Below are positions 17,932 through 26,600 of a stretch of DNA of 64,000 nt, one piece after another. A model generated the notes under the pieces. The model was given only the letters and a program-made list of their open reading frames with translations. It ran no database searches and was not told the origin of the DNA. The stretch is from the NCBI RefSeq assembly GCF_001620065.1, contig NZ_LQGV01000001.1:930001-994000 (forward strand), given 5' to 3'. The translations under genes were made by a program, and so were the position numbers. Origin of the DNA: Microbacterium sp. TNHR37B. Lineage in GTDB: Bacteria; Actinomycetota; Actinomycetes; Actinomycetales; Microbacteriaceae. Numbering within the stretch: the first letter of the stretch is position 1; every line of letters starts with the position of its first letter.

Positions 17932-18963
17932 TCAGGCCGCGCCGTCGAACATGCTCGTCACCGAGCCGTCTTCGAAGACTTCCTTGATGGCCCGGGCCAG
18001 GAGCGGAGCGATCGGCAGCACCGTCAGCCCCGGGAAACGCTTCTCGGGCGGCAGCGGGATCGTGTCGGTGACCACGACCTCGTCGATCGCCTCGTCCTGC
18101 AGGCGAGTGGTGGCCGGGTCGCTGAAGATCGCGTGCGTCGCGGCGACGATGACCCGCTCCGCGCCGTCCTTCTTGAGGGCCTGGGCGGCCTTGACGATCG
18201 TTCCCCCGGTATCGATCATGTCGTCGACGAGGAGGCAGACGCGCCCCTCGACGTTGCCGACGATGTCGTTGACGGTGACCTGGTTGGCCACATTGGGGTC
18301 ACGACGTTTGTGGATGATCGCCAGGGGGGCGTCGAGGCTGTCGGACCACGTGTCGGCCACACGCACGCGGCCGGTGTCGGGCGAGACGACGGTGAGCTTG
18401 GCGCGGTCCTCGGCGGAGAGGCTCTTCTCGAAGTACTCCAGGAGCACCGGCTTGGCGAAGAGGTGATCGACCGGACCGTCGAAGAATCCCTGGATCTGGG
18501 CGGCGTGCAGATCGACGCTCATGACCCGGTCGGCACCCGCCGTCTTGAGGAGGTCCGCCACCAGACGCGCGCTGATGGGCTCGCGTCCGCGGCCCTTCTT
18601 GTCCTGCCGCGAGTACGGGTAGTACGGCGCGACCACCGAGATGCGCTTCGCCGAGGCGCGCTTGGCGGCGTCGAGCATGATGAGCAGTTCCATCAGCCAT
18701 TCGTTGACCGGGGGTCCGAACGACTGGATGAGGAAGATGTCGCAGCCGCGGATCGACACCTCGAAGCGGGTGAGGATCTCCCCCGACGCGAAGGTGCGGT
18801 GCTCGGTGGGCACGAGGGTGGAGCCGAGCTCGGAGGCGACCTCACGCGCGAGCTCCGGATGGGAGCTTCCCGCGGCGACCACGAGCCGCTTCTTGGTCTT
18901 CACGACCAGTCCGGGAGCGATGTCGTCCCGATCGGGCTCAGTGGCTTTCTTCTTGCGCGACAT
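17932..18963 (-). CDS. prs: Ribose-phosphate diphosphokinase (PRPP synthetase)
   Basis: A 343-residue enzyme making PRPP from ribose 5-phosphate and ATP for nucleotide, histidine and tryptophan synthesis. The flexible-loop motif PYYPYSRQDKKGRGREPIS, the metal-site VDLHAAQIQGFF and the PRPP loop DDMIDTGGT are intact. An N-terminal extension (MSRKKKATEPDRDD) of about 20 residues is typical of Microbacteriaceae. The ATG at 18963 lies 26 bases inside the glmU 3' end, with only a weak Shine-Dalgarno, so translation is coupled to glmU. The glmU-prs order is widely conserved in actinobacteria. Confidence 0.95.
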   Translation of the reverse strand: MSRKKKATEPDRDDIAPGLVVKTKKRLVVAAGSSHPELAREVASELGSTLVPTEHRTFASGEILTRFEVSIRGCDIFLIQSFGPPVNEWLMELLIMLDAAKRASAKRISVVAPYYPYSRQDKKGRGREPISARLVADLLKTAGADRVMSVDLHAAQIQGFFDGPVDHLFAKPVLLEYFEKSLSAEDRAKLTVVSPDTGRVRVADTWSDSLDAPLAIIHKRRDPNVANQVTVNDIVGNVEGRVCLLVDDMIDTGGTIVKAAQALKKDGAERVIVAATHAIFSDPATTRLQDEAIDEVVVTDTIPLPPEKRFPGLTVLPIAPLLARAIKEVFEDGSVTSMFDGAA

Positions 18964-20410
18964 CGTCCGCTTTCTCTGCGGACCGAGCACGGGCCGCGGC
19001 CTCGGCCGCTCCAGTCCCCGGTCGGTGGTTCTCGACCCACCCCTCGACGTTTCGCTGAGGGGCGACGCTCAGTGCCAGCGCACCAGCGGGAACATCCTTG
19101 CGGATGACCGCACCGGCACCCGTCTTGGCGCCATCTCCGATCCTAACGGGCGCGACGAACACGTTGTGCGACCCCGAGTGCACCTCGTCACCGATCTCGG
19201 TGCGGTGCTTGGCGATGTCGTCGTAGTTGGCGGTGATGGCTCCCGCGCCGAGGTTGACGCCGCGGCCGATCGTCGTGTCGCCGATGTAGGAGAGGTGCGG
19301 GACCTTGCTACCCTCGCCGATCGTGGAGTTCTTCGTCTCCACGAACGTGCCGATCTTGCCGCGGGCCCCGAGCTGCGTGCCCGGCCGCAGGTAGGCGAAC
19401 GGCCCCACCGAGGCTCTTTCGCCGATCACGGCGAGCGTGGCGTCCGAGCGCCGCACCGTCGCCCCCGCGCCGACCTCGCAATCCTCCAGGGTGGTGTCGG
19501 GGCCCACGACGGCGCCTTCACCGATGACGGTCGCCCGCAGGATCTGGGTATGAGGGAGCACGGTGACATCGGGGGCGAGCGTGGCGGTGACATCGATCCA
19601 GGTGGACGCCGGATCCTGCACCGTCACCCCCGCGAGCTGCCACTTGCGGACGGTCCGGGCGTTGAGCACCCGAGCCGCCTCGCTCAACTGCACGCGGTCG
19701 TTGACGCCCATGACGGACGTGACGTCGGCGACGATCGAGGCAGCCACCTCGTACGCATCGGCGCGGAGCATCCCGATCACGTCGGTGAGGTACTTCTCCC
19801 CCTGCGCGTTGTCGGTCCCGACGCGCTCGAGCTCCGCGCGGAGAGGGCCGGCCTGGAACAGGTAGACCCCCGCGTTGACCTCCCGCACCGCCGCCTGCTC
19901 CGCCGTGGCATCCTTCTGCTCGACGATCTGCGCGACGGCACCCGTCTCGTCGCGCAGCACCCGGCCATACCCGGTCGGGTCGTCCAGCACCGCGCTCAGC
20001 AGTGTCGCAGCCGAGGAGGCCGCGCGATGGGCGGCGAGGAACGGCGTCAAGGCGTCCGCGTCGAGGAGCGGGACGTCGCCACTGAGCACCAGCACGTCAC
20101 CTTCGAAGTCGCGGAGATGGCGCAACGCGACCTCCACCGCGCGCCCGGTTCCGGGGATCTCGTCCTGATCGACGACGACGACCTCGTCGGAGACGCCCAG
20201 GACCGCTTCGGCCACGAGATCACGCTCGTGTCGGACGACCACCACGACATGGGCGGGAGCGAGGTCCCGCGCCGTGTCGAGGACGTGCCCCACCAAGGGG
20301 CGGCCCCCGATACGGTGCAGCACCTTCGGGAGCGACGAACGCATCCGGGTCCCCTGCCCTGCGGCGAGGATGACGACGGCGAGTGAGGCGTCGAGCGCGT
20401 TGTCTGTCAT
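18938..20410 (-). CDS. glmU: Bifunctional GlcNAc-1-phosphate uridyltransferase/glucosamine-1-phosphate acetyltransferase
   Basis: A 490-residue enzyme making UDP-GlcNAc for peptidoglycan. The N-terminal pyrophosphorylase domain shows LAAGQGTRMRSSLPKVLH. The C-terminal left-handed beta-helix acetyltransferase domain has hexapeptide repeats and the motifs RPGTQLGARGKIG, NYDDIAKHRTEIGD and FVAPVRIGDGAKTGAGAVI. The ATG at 20410 is separated by one base from the 3' end of tRNA-Gln. No other ATG, GTG or TTG exists before the nucleotide-binding motif, so no Shine-Dalgarno is available except inside the tRNA. Maturation of the tRNA would leave an almost leaderless mRNA. The 3' end overlaps prs. Confidence 0.95.
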   Translation of the reverse strand: MTDNALDASLAVVILAAGQGTRMRSSLPKVLHRIGGRPLVGHVLDTARDLAPAHVVVVVRHERDLVAEAVLGVSDEVVVVDQDEIPGTGRAVEVALRHLRDFEGDVLVLSGDVPLLDADALTPFLAAHRAASSAATLLSAVLDDPTGYGRVLRDETGAVAQIVEQKDATAEQAAVREVNAGVYLFQAGPLRAELERVGTDNAQGEKYLTDVIGMLRADAYEVAASIVADVTSVMGVNDRVQLSEAARVLNARTVRKWQLAGVTVQDPASTWIDVTATLAPDVTVLPHTQILRATVIGEGAVVGPDTTLEDCEVGAGATVRRSDATLAVIGERASVGPFAYLRPGTQLGARGKIGTFVETKNSTIGEGSKVPHLSYIGDTTIGRGVNLGAGAITANYDDIAKHRTEIGDEVHSGSHNVFVAPVRIGDGAKTGAGAVIRKDVPAGALALSVAPQRNVEGWVENHRPGTGAAEAAARARSAEKADDVAQEESH

Positions 20411-20411
20411 G

Positions 20412-20483
20412 CTCCGCCGCCAGGACTCGAACCTAGACCTCACAGCTCCAAAGGCTGTCGTGCTGCCATTACACCACGGCGGA
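20412..20483 (-). tRNA. tRNA-Gln (anticodon TTG)
   Basis: A 72-nt cloverleaf on the minus strand. Acceptor arms TCCGCCG and CGGCGGA pair perfectly, with G as discriminator base. The D-arm contains TAATGGCAG, the anticodon stem-loop is CAGC-CTTTGGA-GCTG with anticodon TTG, and the T-loop has GGTTCGAGTCC. CCA is not encoded. Its 3' end is one base from the glmU start codon, implying co-transcription. Confidence 0.95.
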
Positions 20484-20617
20484 CCGCGGCGCCCCGGTCG
20501 CCGGCTTCTCGCGAAGCGTGCGGGCCGGTGGCCGCCCGACAAGTCTGCCATGCCCACTCACCCGCAGCGAGACGCGCGGGCTCGCGGCGGCGGGCGCGCC
20601 ACGCGTCGGCGGACCGG

Positions 20618-20623
20618 GATAAT
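20618..20623 (+). promoter_or_regulatory. Putative -10 box of a leaderless marR-family transcript
   Basis: GATAAT is one base off TATAAT and ends seven bases before GTG at 20631. It overlaps the alternative ATG at 20622, which argues for the GTG as the true start. Confidence 0.4.
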
Positions 20624-20630
20624 GGGCTCC

Positions 20631-21128
20631 GTGACAGCAGAGCACGACGAGGTCGACCGGATCGTCGACGCGTGGACCCGCCAGCGTCCCGACCTCGACT
20701 TCTCCCCCCTCGAGGTGCTCTCGCGCGTCGATCGACTCTCGCGTCATCTCGACCGAGCGCGCCGCGAGGCGTTCCGCCGCAGCGAGCTGGAGCCCTGGGA
20801 GTGGGACGTGTTGTCGGCGTTGCGCCGAGCGGGCGATCCCTACCAGTTGAGCCCCAAGCAGTTGCTGCAGCAGACGCTCGTCTCCAGCGGCACGATGACC
20901 AACCGCATCGACCGGCTCGTCGGTCGGCGACTCGTGCGACGGGAGGCCGATCCTGCCGACGGCCGGAGCGTCCTGGTCACCCTCACGTCGGACGGGCGCA
21001 CGCGCGTCGATGCCGCCATCACCCGCTTGGTCGATGCCGAGGCGATCCTGCTGTCGGTGCTCTCCCGCGGCGACCGGGACCGGTTGGCGGGACTCCTCCG
21101 CAAGCTCAGCCTGGGTTTCGACACCTGA
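20631..21128 (+). CDS. MarR-family transcriptional regulator
   Basis: A 165-residue winged-helix regulator. The core runs from WEWDVLSALRRAG through SSGTMTNRIDRLVGRRLVRRE, which is the recognition helix and wing, to DPADGRSVLVTLTSDGR. This is the classical MarR signature, flanked by helices for dimerisation. I start at GTG 20631, giving MTAEHDEVDRIVDAW; an ATG nine bases upstream falls inside the likely -10 box. It diverges from tRNA-Gln/glmU and converges on the ABC-F gene. The ligand is unknown and no adjacent efflux gene suggests one. Confidence 0.85.
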   Translation: MTAEHDEVDRIVDAWTRQRPDLDFSPLEVLSRVDRLSRHLDRARREAFRRSELEPWEWDVLSALRRAGDPYQLSPKQLLQQTLVSSGTMTNRIDRLVGRRLVRREADPADGRSVLVTLTSDGRTRVDAAITRLVDAEAILLSVLSRGDRDRLAGLLRKLSLGFDT

Positions 21129-21134
21129 CCGGAG

Positions 21135-21154
21135 CCCGGCCGGCACCGGTCGGG
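21135..21154. terminator. Hairpin between convergent marR and ABC-F genes
   Basis: CCCGGCCGG and CCGGTCGGG pair over nine positions with one G-U wobble and a minimal loop. It lies exactly between the two stop codons, so it may end both transcripts. No U-tract. Confidence 0.45.
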
Positions 21155-21155
21155 A

Positions 21156-22976
21156 TCACTCCACGGCCTCGGAGAGCTCCAACCACCGCTCCTCCAACGC
21201 GGCGACCTCTGCCTCGACCTCGCCGATCGCGCGCATCTTCTCCCCCAGCCCCACATAGTCGGCCTGGTCGTGGTCGGCGAGGGCGGTCCGTTCGGCGGCG
21301 GCCTGGGCGGTGAGCTTGGCGAGCCGGCGCTCGATCGCCTGCAGCTCCTTCTGAGCGGCGCGCCGCTCGGCTCCGGAGAGCTCCGGCGAGGACGTCGTTC
21401 CCGGCACGGAGGCGGCCGGGGCCGGGGTGGCGGGCCGGTCGCGCTGCAGCTGCCGCAGCCGCAGGTACTCGTCCACCCCGCCCGGAAGGTGCCGCAGCCG
21501 GTGGTCGAGGATCGCGTACTGCTGATCGGTGACGCGCTCCATGAAGTAGCGGTCGTGCGAGACGACCAGGAGGGTTCCCGCCCACCCGTCGAGCAGCTCC
21601 TCGATGGCGGCCAGCATGTCGGTGTCGAGGTCGTTGGTGGGCTCGTCGAGGATGAGGACGTTCGGCTGGTCGAGGAGGATCAGCAGCAGCTGCAGCCGTC
21701 GCTTCTGACCACCGGAGAGATCGCGGACGGGCGTCGACAGCTGAGCGGAGGAGAACCCCATCCGCTCCAACAGCTGCCCCGGGGTCAGCTCTTGCGCCTT
21801 CGACCCGGCTCCGAACGTGTAGCTCGTGCGCAGGCGCGCAACGACGACGCGCACGGGCTCGTCGAGGTGGGGATCGAGCTCATCCATCCGCTGGGTGAGC
21901 ACGGCGACCTTGACCGTCTTCCCGCGCTTGACTCTGCCGGAAGTCGGCTGCACCGTGCCGGCGATGAGCCCCAGCAGAGTGGACTTCCCCGCCCCGTTCA
22001 CCCCGAGGATCCCGGTCCGCTCGCCGGGCGCGACCCGCCACTCGACGTCTGTCAGGACCGTCTTCGGCGGACTGTCGGGCGTCGCGGGATACGTGACACC
22101 GGCATCGAGGAGGTCGACGACGTCTTTCCCGAGCCGGGAGACGGCCAGCGACTGGAGGGACACGCGGTCGCGCAGCTCGGGGACGTCGGCGATCAGGACG
22201 TTGGCCGCCTCGATCCGGAACTTCGGCTTGGAGGTGCGGGCGGGGGCACCGCGCCGGAGCCACGCGAGCTCCTTACGCGCGAGGTTCTGCCGACGCGCCT
22301 CGATGGAGGCCGCCTGCCGGTCGCGCTCGACGCGCTGGAGGATGTACGCGGCGTAGCCGCCCTCGAAGGGCTCGACGATGCGATCGTGCACCTCCCACGT
22401 GCGCGTGCAGACCTCGTCGAGGAACCACCGGTCGTGGGTGACCACCAGGAGCGCGCCCGCCTGCGGCGTCCACCGACGCTTCAGGTGCTCGGCGAGCCAG
22501 GCGATCGCCTCGACGTCGAGATGGTTGGTGGGCTCATCCAGGGCGAGGACGTCCCAGTCTCCGGCGAGGAGACGCGCGAGGGCGACACGACGCCGCTGAC
22601 CGCCCGAGAGCGAACCGATCGGCGCGTCCCACGGCAAGTCGGTCAAGAGCCCGGCAATGACGTCGCGGGTCCGCGCATCACCTGCCCATTCGTGCTCGGC
22701 CGCATCGCCCACGACCGCGTGACCGATCGTGTCGGCGTCATCGAGAGTGTCCTGTTGGTCGAGCACACCGACGCGCAACCCGCCCACCCGGGTGACCCGC
22801 CCCGAATCGGGTGACATCGTCCCCGCCAGCAGCTTGAGCAACGTCGACTTGCCGTCTCCGTTACGCCCGACGATGCCGACACGGTCGCCCTCGTTGAGAC
22901 CGAGGGTCACGGAGTCGAACACGACCTTCGTCGGGAACTCGACATGGAGCGCCTCAGCGCCGAGTAGATGAGCCAT
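21156..22976 (-). CDS. ABC-F family ATPase, Uup/EttA-like
   Basis: A 606-residue soluble protein with two ABC domains in tandem and no membrane segments. The first has GRNGDGKST, LSGGQRRRVALARLLAG and LALDEPTNHLD; the second has GVNGAGKST, LSGGQKRRLQLLL and LILDEPTNDLD. The second pair is joined to a C-terminal coiled coil (ERRLAKLTAQAAAERT) of Uup type. ABC-F proteins act on the ribosome, relieving stalls or protecting against antibiotics. The first domain has a normal catalytic Glu. TACCCT seven bases before the ATG suggests a leaderless mRNA. A housekeeping translation factor is more likely than a resistance determinant, but sequence alone does not decide. Confidence 0.9.
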   Translation of the reverse strand: MAHLLGAEALHVEFPTKVVFDSVTLGLNEGDRVGIVGRNGDGKSTLLKLLAGTMSPDSGRVTRVGGLRVGVLDQQDTLDDADTIGHAVVGDAAEHEWAGDARTRDVIAGLLTDLPWDAPIGSLSGGQRRRVALARLLAGDWDVLALDEPTNHLDVEAIAWLAEHLKRRWTPQAGALLVVTHDRWFLDEVCTRTWEVHDRIVEPFEGGYAAYILQRVERDRQAASIEARRQNLARKELAWLRRGAPARTSKPKFRIEAANVLIADVPELRDRVSLQSLAVSRLGKDVVDLLDAGVTYPATPDSPPKTVLTDVEWRVAPGERTGILGVNGAGKSTLLGLIAGTVQPTSGRVKRGKTVKVAVLTQRMDELDPHLDEPVRVVVARLRTSYTFGAGSKAQELTPGQLLERMGFSSAQLSTPVRDLSGGQKRRLQLLLILLDQPNVLILDEPTNDLDTDMLAAIEELLDGWAGTLLVVSHDRYFMERVTDQQYAILDHRLRHLPGGVDEYLRLRQLQRDRPATPAPAASVPGTTSSPELSGAERRAAQKELQAIERRLAKLTAQAAAERTALADHDQADYVGLGEKMRAIGEVEAEVAALEERWLELSEAVE

Positions 22977-22983
22977 CGCTTCC

Positions 22984-22989
22984 AGGGTA
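22984..22989 (-). promoter_or_regulatory. Putative -10 box of a leaderless ABC-F transcript
   Basis: TACCCT on the minus strand fits TANNNT and ends seven bases before the ATG at 22974-22976. Confidence 0.4.
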
Positions 22990-23027
22990 GACGGGCGCGC
23001 TCCGCCCCCGGACCGCCGGGACGCGGC

Positions 23028-23618
23028 TCAGGCGAGGATCGACACCGAGAGGTCGCCCAGCCAGACGACATCGCCGGGGGCGGCCTGAGCAGGGCTTCCG
23101 CCCGATTCGAGCTGGTACACGGTGCTCCCGCGCTGCAGCCGCGAGCCGTTGGCGGAACCGGCGTCGGCGACCGTCACCTTGCCGTCGGCAACCTCGAGGA
23201 ACAGGTGCACCCGCGAGACCGACCTGCTGTCGTCGGTGACGGGCACCGGGCGCGCACCCATCGTGCGGGCGGTGTCGGACGGCTGCCGACCCAAGACGAC
23301 TTTGCCCGTCACCCGGAGCCGCTGCCCCGTGGGGAGGGCGAGTTCGACGCTCTCGATCGCCCGGGGTGCGGCGGTGACCACCGGAGCGACCTCCGGTTCC
23401 GGAGCGCGGGAACCCTGCCAGGGCAGCGAGCGCGGCAGCGGCACGCCGCCAGACGGAGGAGCAGAGGCCCGCGCACTCGCGGGAGCGGCGGCGGATACAC
23501 CTGCCGCGGCCGCCGCCGACACCGCGGAGGCCTGCGGAATCTGCTGCCCGCACTCCAGGCAGTAGGCGCTGTTGGGCGTCAGGGTCGCGTTGCAGTACGC
23601 ACACCGAGCAGATGCCAT
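23028..23618 (-). CDS. Zinc-ribbon and FHA domain protein, type VII secretion associated
   Basis: A 196-residue cytosolic protein. A zinc ribbon with two CxxC knuckles (CAYC and CLEC) lies in residues 6-24. An Ala/Pro-rich linker of about 60 residues follows, then an FHA domain (about residues 100-196) with GRQPSD, SRSVSRVHLFLE and GSANGS, the phosphothreonine-binding signatures. GGGAG precedes the ATG. It follows the EccC-like gene on the same strand by 73 bp. FHA proteins are recurrent regulators next to type VII ATPases, acting downstream of Ser/Thr kinases; no kinase gene is in this window. Confidence 0.82.
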   Translation of the reverse strand: MASARCAYCNATLTPNSAYCLECGQQIPQASAVSAAAAAGVSAAAPASARASAPPSGGVPLPRSLPWQGSRAPEPEVAPVVTAAPRAIESVELALPTGQRLRVTGKVVLGRQPSDTARTMGARPVPVTDDSRSVSRVHLFLEVADGKVTVADAGSANGSRLQRGSTVYQLESGGSPAQAAPGDVVWLGDLSVSILA

Positions 23619-23691
23619 CTCGCTCCCGTCCTCTCCCGTGGCACAGACTCACCCAGTCTAGGCTCGTGACCGCTCGCGCGTCTGCGCGCGG

Positions 23692-26600
23692 TCATTGCCG
23701 CACGTCGGGCACGCGCGCGGCCAGCCAGCCGGCGGGCGTGGTCACCACGGCGGAGCCGGGGGTGCCGCGTCCCAGCATGAACTTCGGGATGGGCGAGCCG
23801 ATCGCCTGGGTGCCCATGATCGTCGACTCCGGCCGCAGCACGAGCGCCTGCCGGGACCGTTTGGCCTCGACCACCGGCCCGCCGAACAAGGTCGACAGAG
23901 CATCACTGTCCGCGCCCACGATGAAAGCGGCACGATGCTTGACGCCGGTGAGGGCGTGCTCGATCGGCGCGTTCTTGTACTGGTCGGCATCGTCCACGAC
24001 GATCGTGGTCAGCGCCCCGTCGGCGGGGAGCTGGGCTTCCAGTTCCGGGGGCGTCAGCAACGCGCTGTCCACGACCGCGATGCCGTGCGAGCGCGCGACC
24101 TCCGTCAACACCGACTCGCGGGCGGAGACGACGAGGAACGGCCCGCGTCCGCGCGAGGCCAGCTGGTGCAGGATCCCGGCGAGCGCCGTCGACCTCCCCG
24201 ACCGCCGCGGCCCTGCCACGAGGAAGCCGCCCGCCCCGGGCCAGTCGACCGTGTAGCGGGAGAGGACGTCGCCGCCGACCGCGACGACGGGAGCGTCCTC
24301 GGGCCCCGAGTCACCCACCGGGAGCGCGAGCGCTTCACTCAGCGAGATGTAGCTCGGCAGCGGGTCCACGCGCAAGGCCGTCGGGAGATCCGCGAGCTCC
24401 GGGAAGGCGTCGAAGTGGTCGCGCACCTGCTCCACCGTGCGGCGCAGGAGCGTCGTCTGGGCTTCACCGGCGGTGTCGCGCGAGAGCGTGGCCAGTTGCG
24501 CCTCCGCTCCCCCGGCCCCGAAGAGCACCCGCCCGGGAGGCATGTCGGCCGGGATGTCCTTCGTCATGATGCCCGCGGTGCGGTAGTCCGAGAGGTCGCG
24601 CAGCGGCAAGACGTACTGCTCGTCGATGAATGCCGTGATCTTGTCGCCGGAGACGCCGCGGTCGCCGGTGATCAGCACGCGCACACCGACCGCGGGCCCC
24701 TCACGGAGGATCCTCATGAACTGGTCGCGGAAGGTCACGAGCTGATCGGGGTTCATCGTCGAGAGCATGCGCTCCCAGCCGTCGACGACCACGACTGCGT
24801 ACGCCAGCCTGTCCTCCGGCCGGGCCTGCGCCCGCTGTTCCGAGATGTGGCCCACCCCGGCCGAGGCCATGACGGCCTGACGTCGTGCCAGGTCCTCCAG
24901 AAGCGCCTGGACGAGTCGCGGCAGCCGGTCGGCATCGAGCTGGGTGACCACCGCACCCGTGTGCGGCGCATCGACCAGAGGCAGGAGCGCGCCGTTTCCG
25001 AAGTCGACGACGTACATGTGCAGATCATTGGGGGCGAACTGCTGGATGAGCTGCGCGGTCATCATGCGCAGCGCGGAGGTGCGTCCCGACATCGACCCGC
25101 CGATGAACAGGACGTGGGAGGCCGACCGGGCATCCCACACGAGCGGATGCTGCGACTGTTCGCCCGGAACGTCTTCGAGACCGAGGACGATCGCGTGCTC
25201 GGGGATCGGCTCACCCTGGAAGCGGTCCAGCGGCAGCACCGTGGGGAGCGGAACGAGCCACGGCGACGGGTTCCTCCGGATACCCAGTTCCGCCGTCGCT
25301 CGCCCGATGAGGCCGACGATGGCGCGGAGGTCGGTGTCGTCGTGATCGGTGACCTCGCCGGCGGCCGACGGCGCCGGCGGGAACTTGGGGGTGAACCCGA
25401 GGGTGTCCCAGCGCAACGCCGCTTTGCGCGGCGCCATCCGGGTGGTGCGCTGCACGCCGGGGCGAAGACCCGCCACGCGCGCCGCCTGGAAGGCGACCGG
25501 CGCCGAGGAGGGCCCCATCCGCACGTACGCGCGTCCCGGCGTGGCCGGCGAGATGAGCGAGGCCTCCGGGGAGCCCAGCACGTCGGACGAGTCGGTGCGA
25601 TCGGTCACCCGCAGCGCCACCCGCAGGTTGATGTTGGACTGCATCTCGGGAGTGACCACCCCGGCGGGGCGCTGGGTCGCCAGGATCAGGTTGACGCCGA
25701 GCGAACGTCCGACGCGGGCGATGCGCACGAGGCCGTCGATGAACTCGGGGAGCTCGGTGCGCAACTCAGCGAACTCGTCGATGACGATCATGAGGCGAGC
25801 GAGCCCCCGCGCGGCCGCCGTGTCGGCGTCCTTCGCCCAGGCGGCATCGATGTCCTTCGCTCCCATGTCGCGCAGCACGCGCTCGCGACGCTTGAGCTCG
25901 GCCTCCAGCGAGGCCAACGCGCGTTCGGTCTCTCGCGCGTCGAGGTTCGTCACCATTCCCACCGTGTGGGGCAGCCGCTCGCAGTCCGCGAACGCCGAGC
26001 CGCCCTTGTAGTCCACGAGCACGAAGTTCAAGGCGTCGGGACGGTTCGCGAGCGCCAAGGAGACGACGAGCGTCTGCAGGAACTCGGACTTTCCCGACCC
26101 GGTGGTTCCGGCTACAAGCGCGTGCGGACCGTCGCGGCTGATGTCGAGCGCGAACTCCCCGTCGCCGGTGGCGCCGACGACGACGAACGTGTTGCGTGGC
26201 TGCGTGGTCCAGCGACGGATCAGCGGCGACGGGTCCTCGAGATCCATCCGCATGAGGTCGACGAAGCGCACGGTGTCGGGGAGGATCGCGTCGTCCCCCA
26301 CACCGCTGACGTGCCGCAGCGAGCACAGGCTCCGCGCGATCCGTTCGGCCCGCGGGATGGACATCCCGTCGAGGAGGACCACCGGGTGGTAGGCGCCGCC
26401 GGTCTCGACTCGCGCGATCGACGGGTCCAGCGGATCGATCTCGACGATGCTGCGTGCCTCCTCCGGGAGCCGGGCGCGCTCGGAGTCGATCGCCACGATG
26501 TGGATCCCCACCGCGGCACCCTGCTCCAAGAGGGGCACCATGCCGGGAAGCATGCGCGCGTCGCGGGCACCGTCGACGACGACGAGGATGTCCTCGGACG

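Noticed and set aside
20411..20557. Upstream extension of GlmU by about 49 residues
   Set aside because: The extension is the translated tRNA-Gln gene (CNGSTTAFGAVRSRFESW), not protein-coding sequence.
21156..22976. ABC-F gene as an acquired antibiotic-resistance gene
   Set aside because: It has the C-terminal coiled coil of the housekeeping Uup type, host-like composition and no mobile context.
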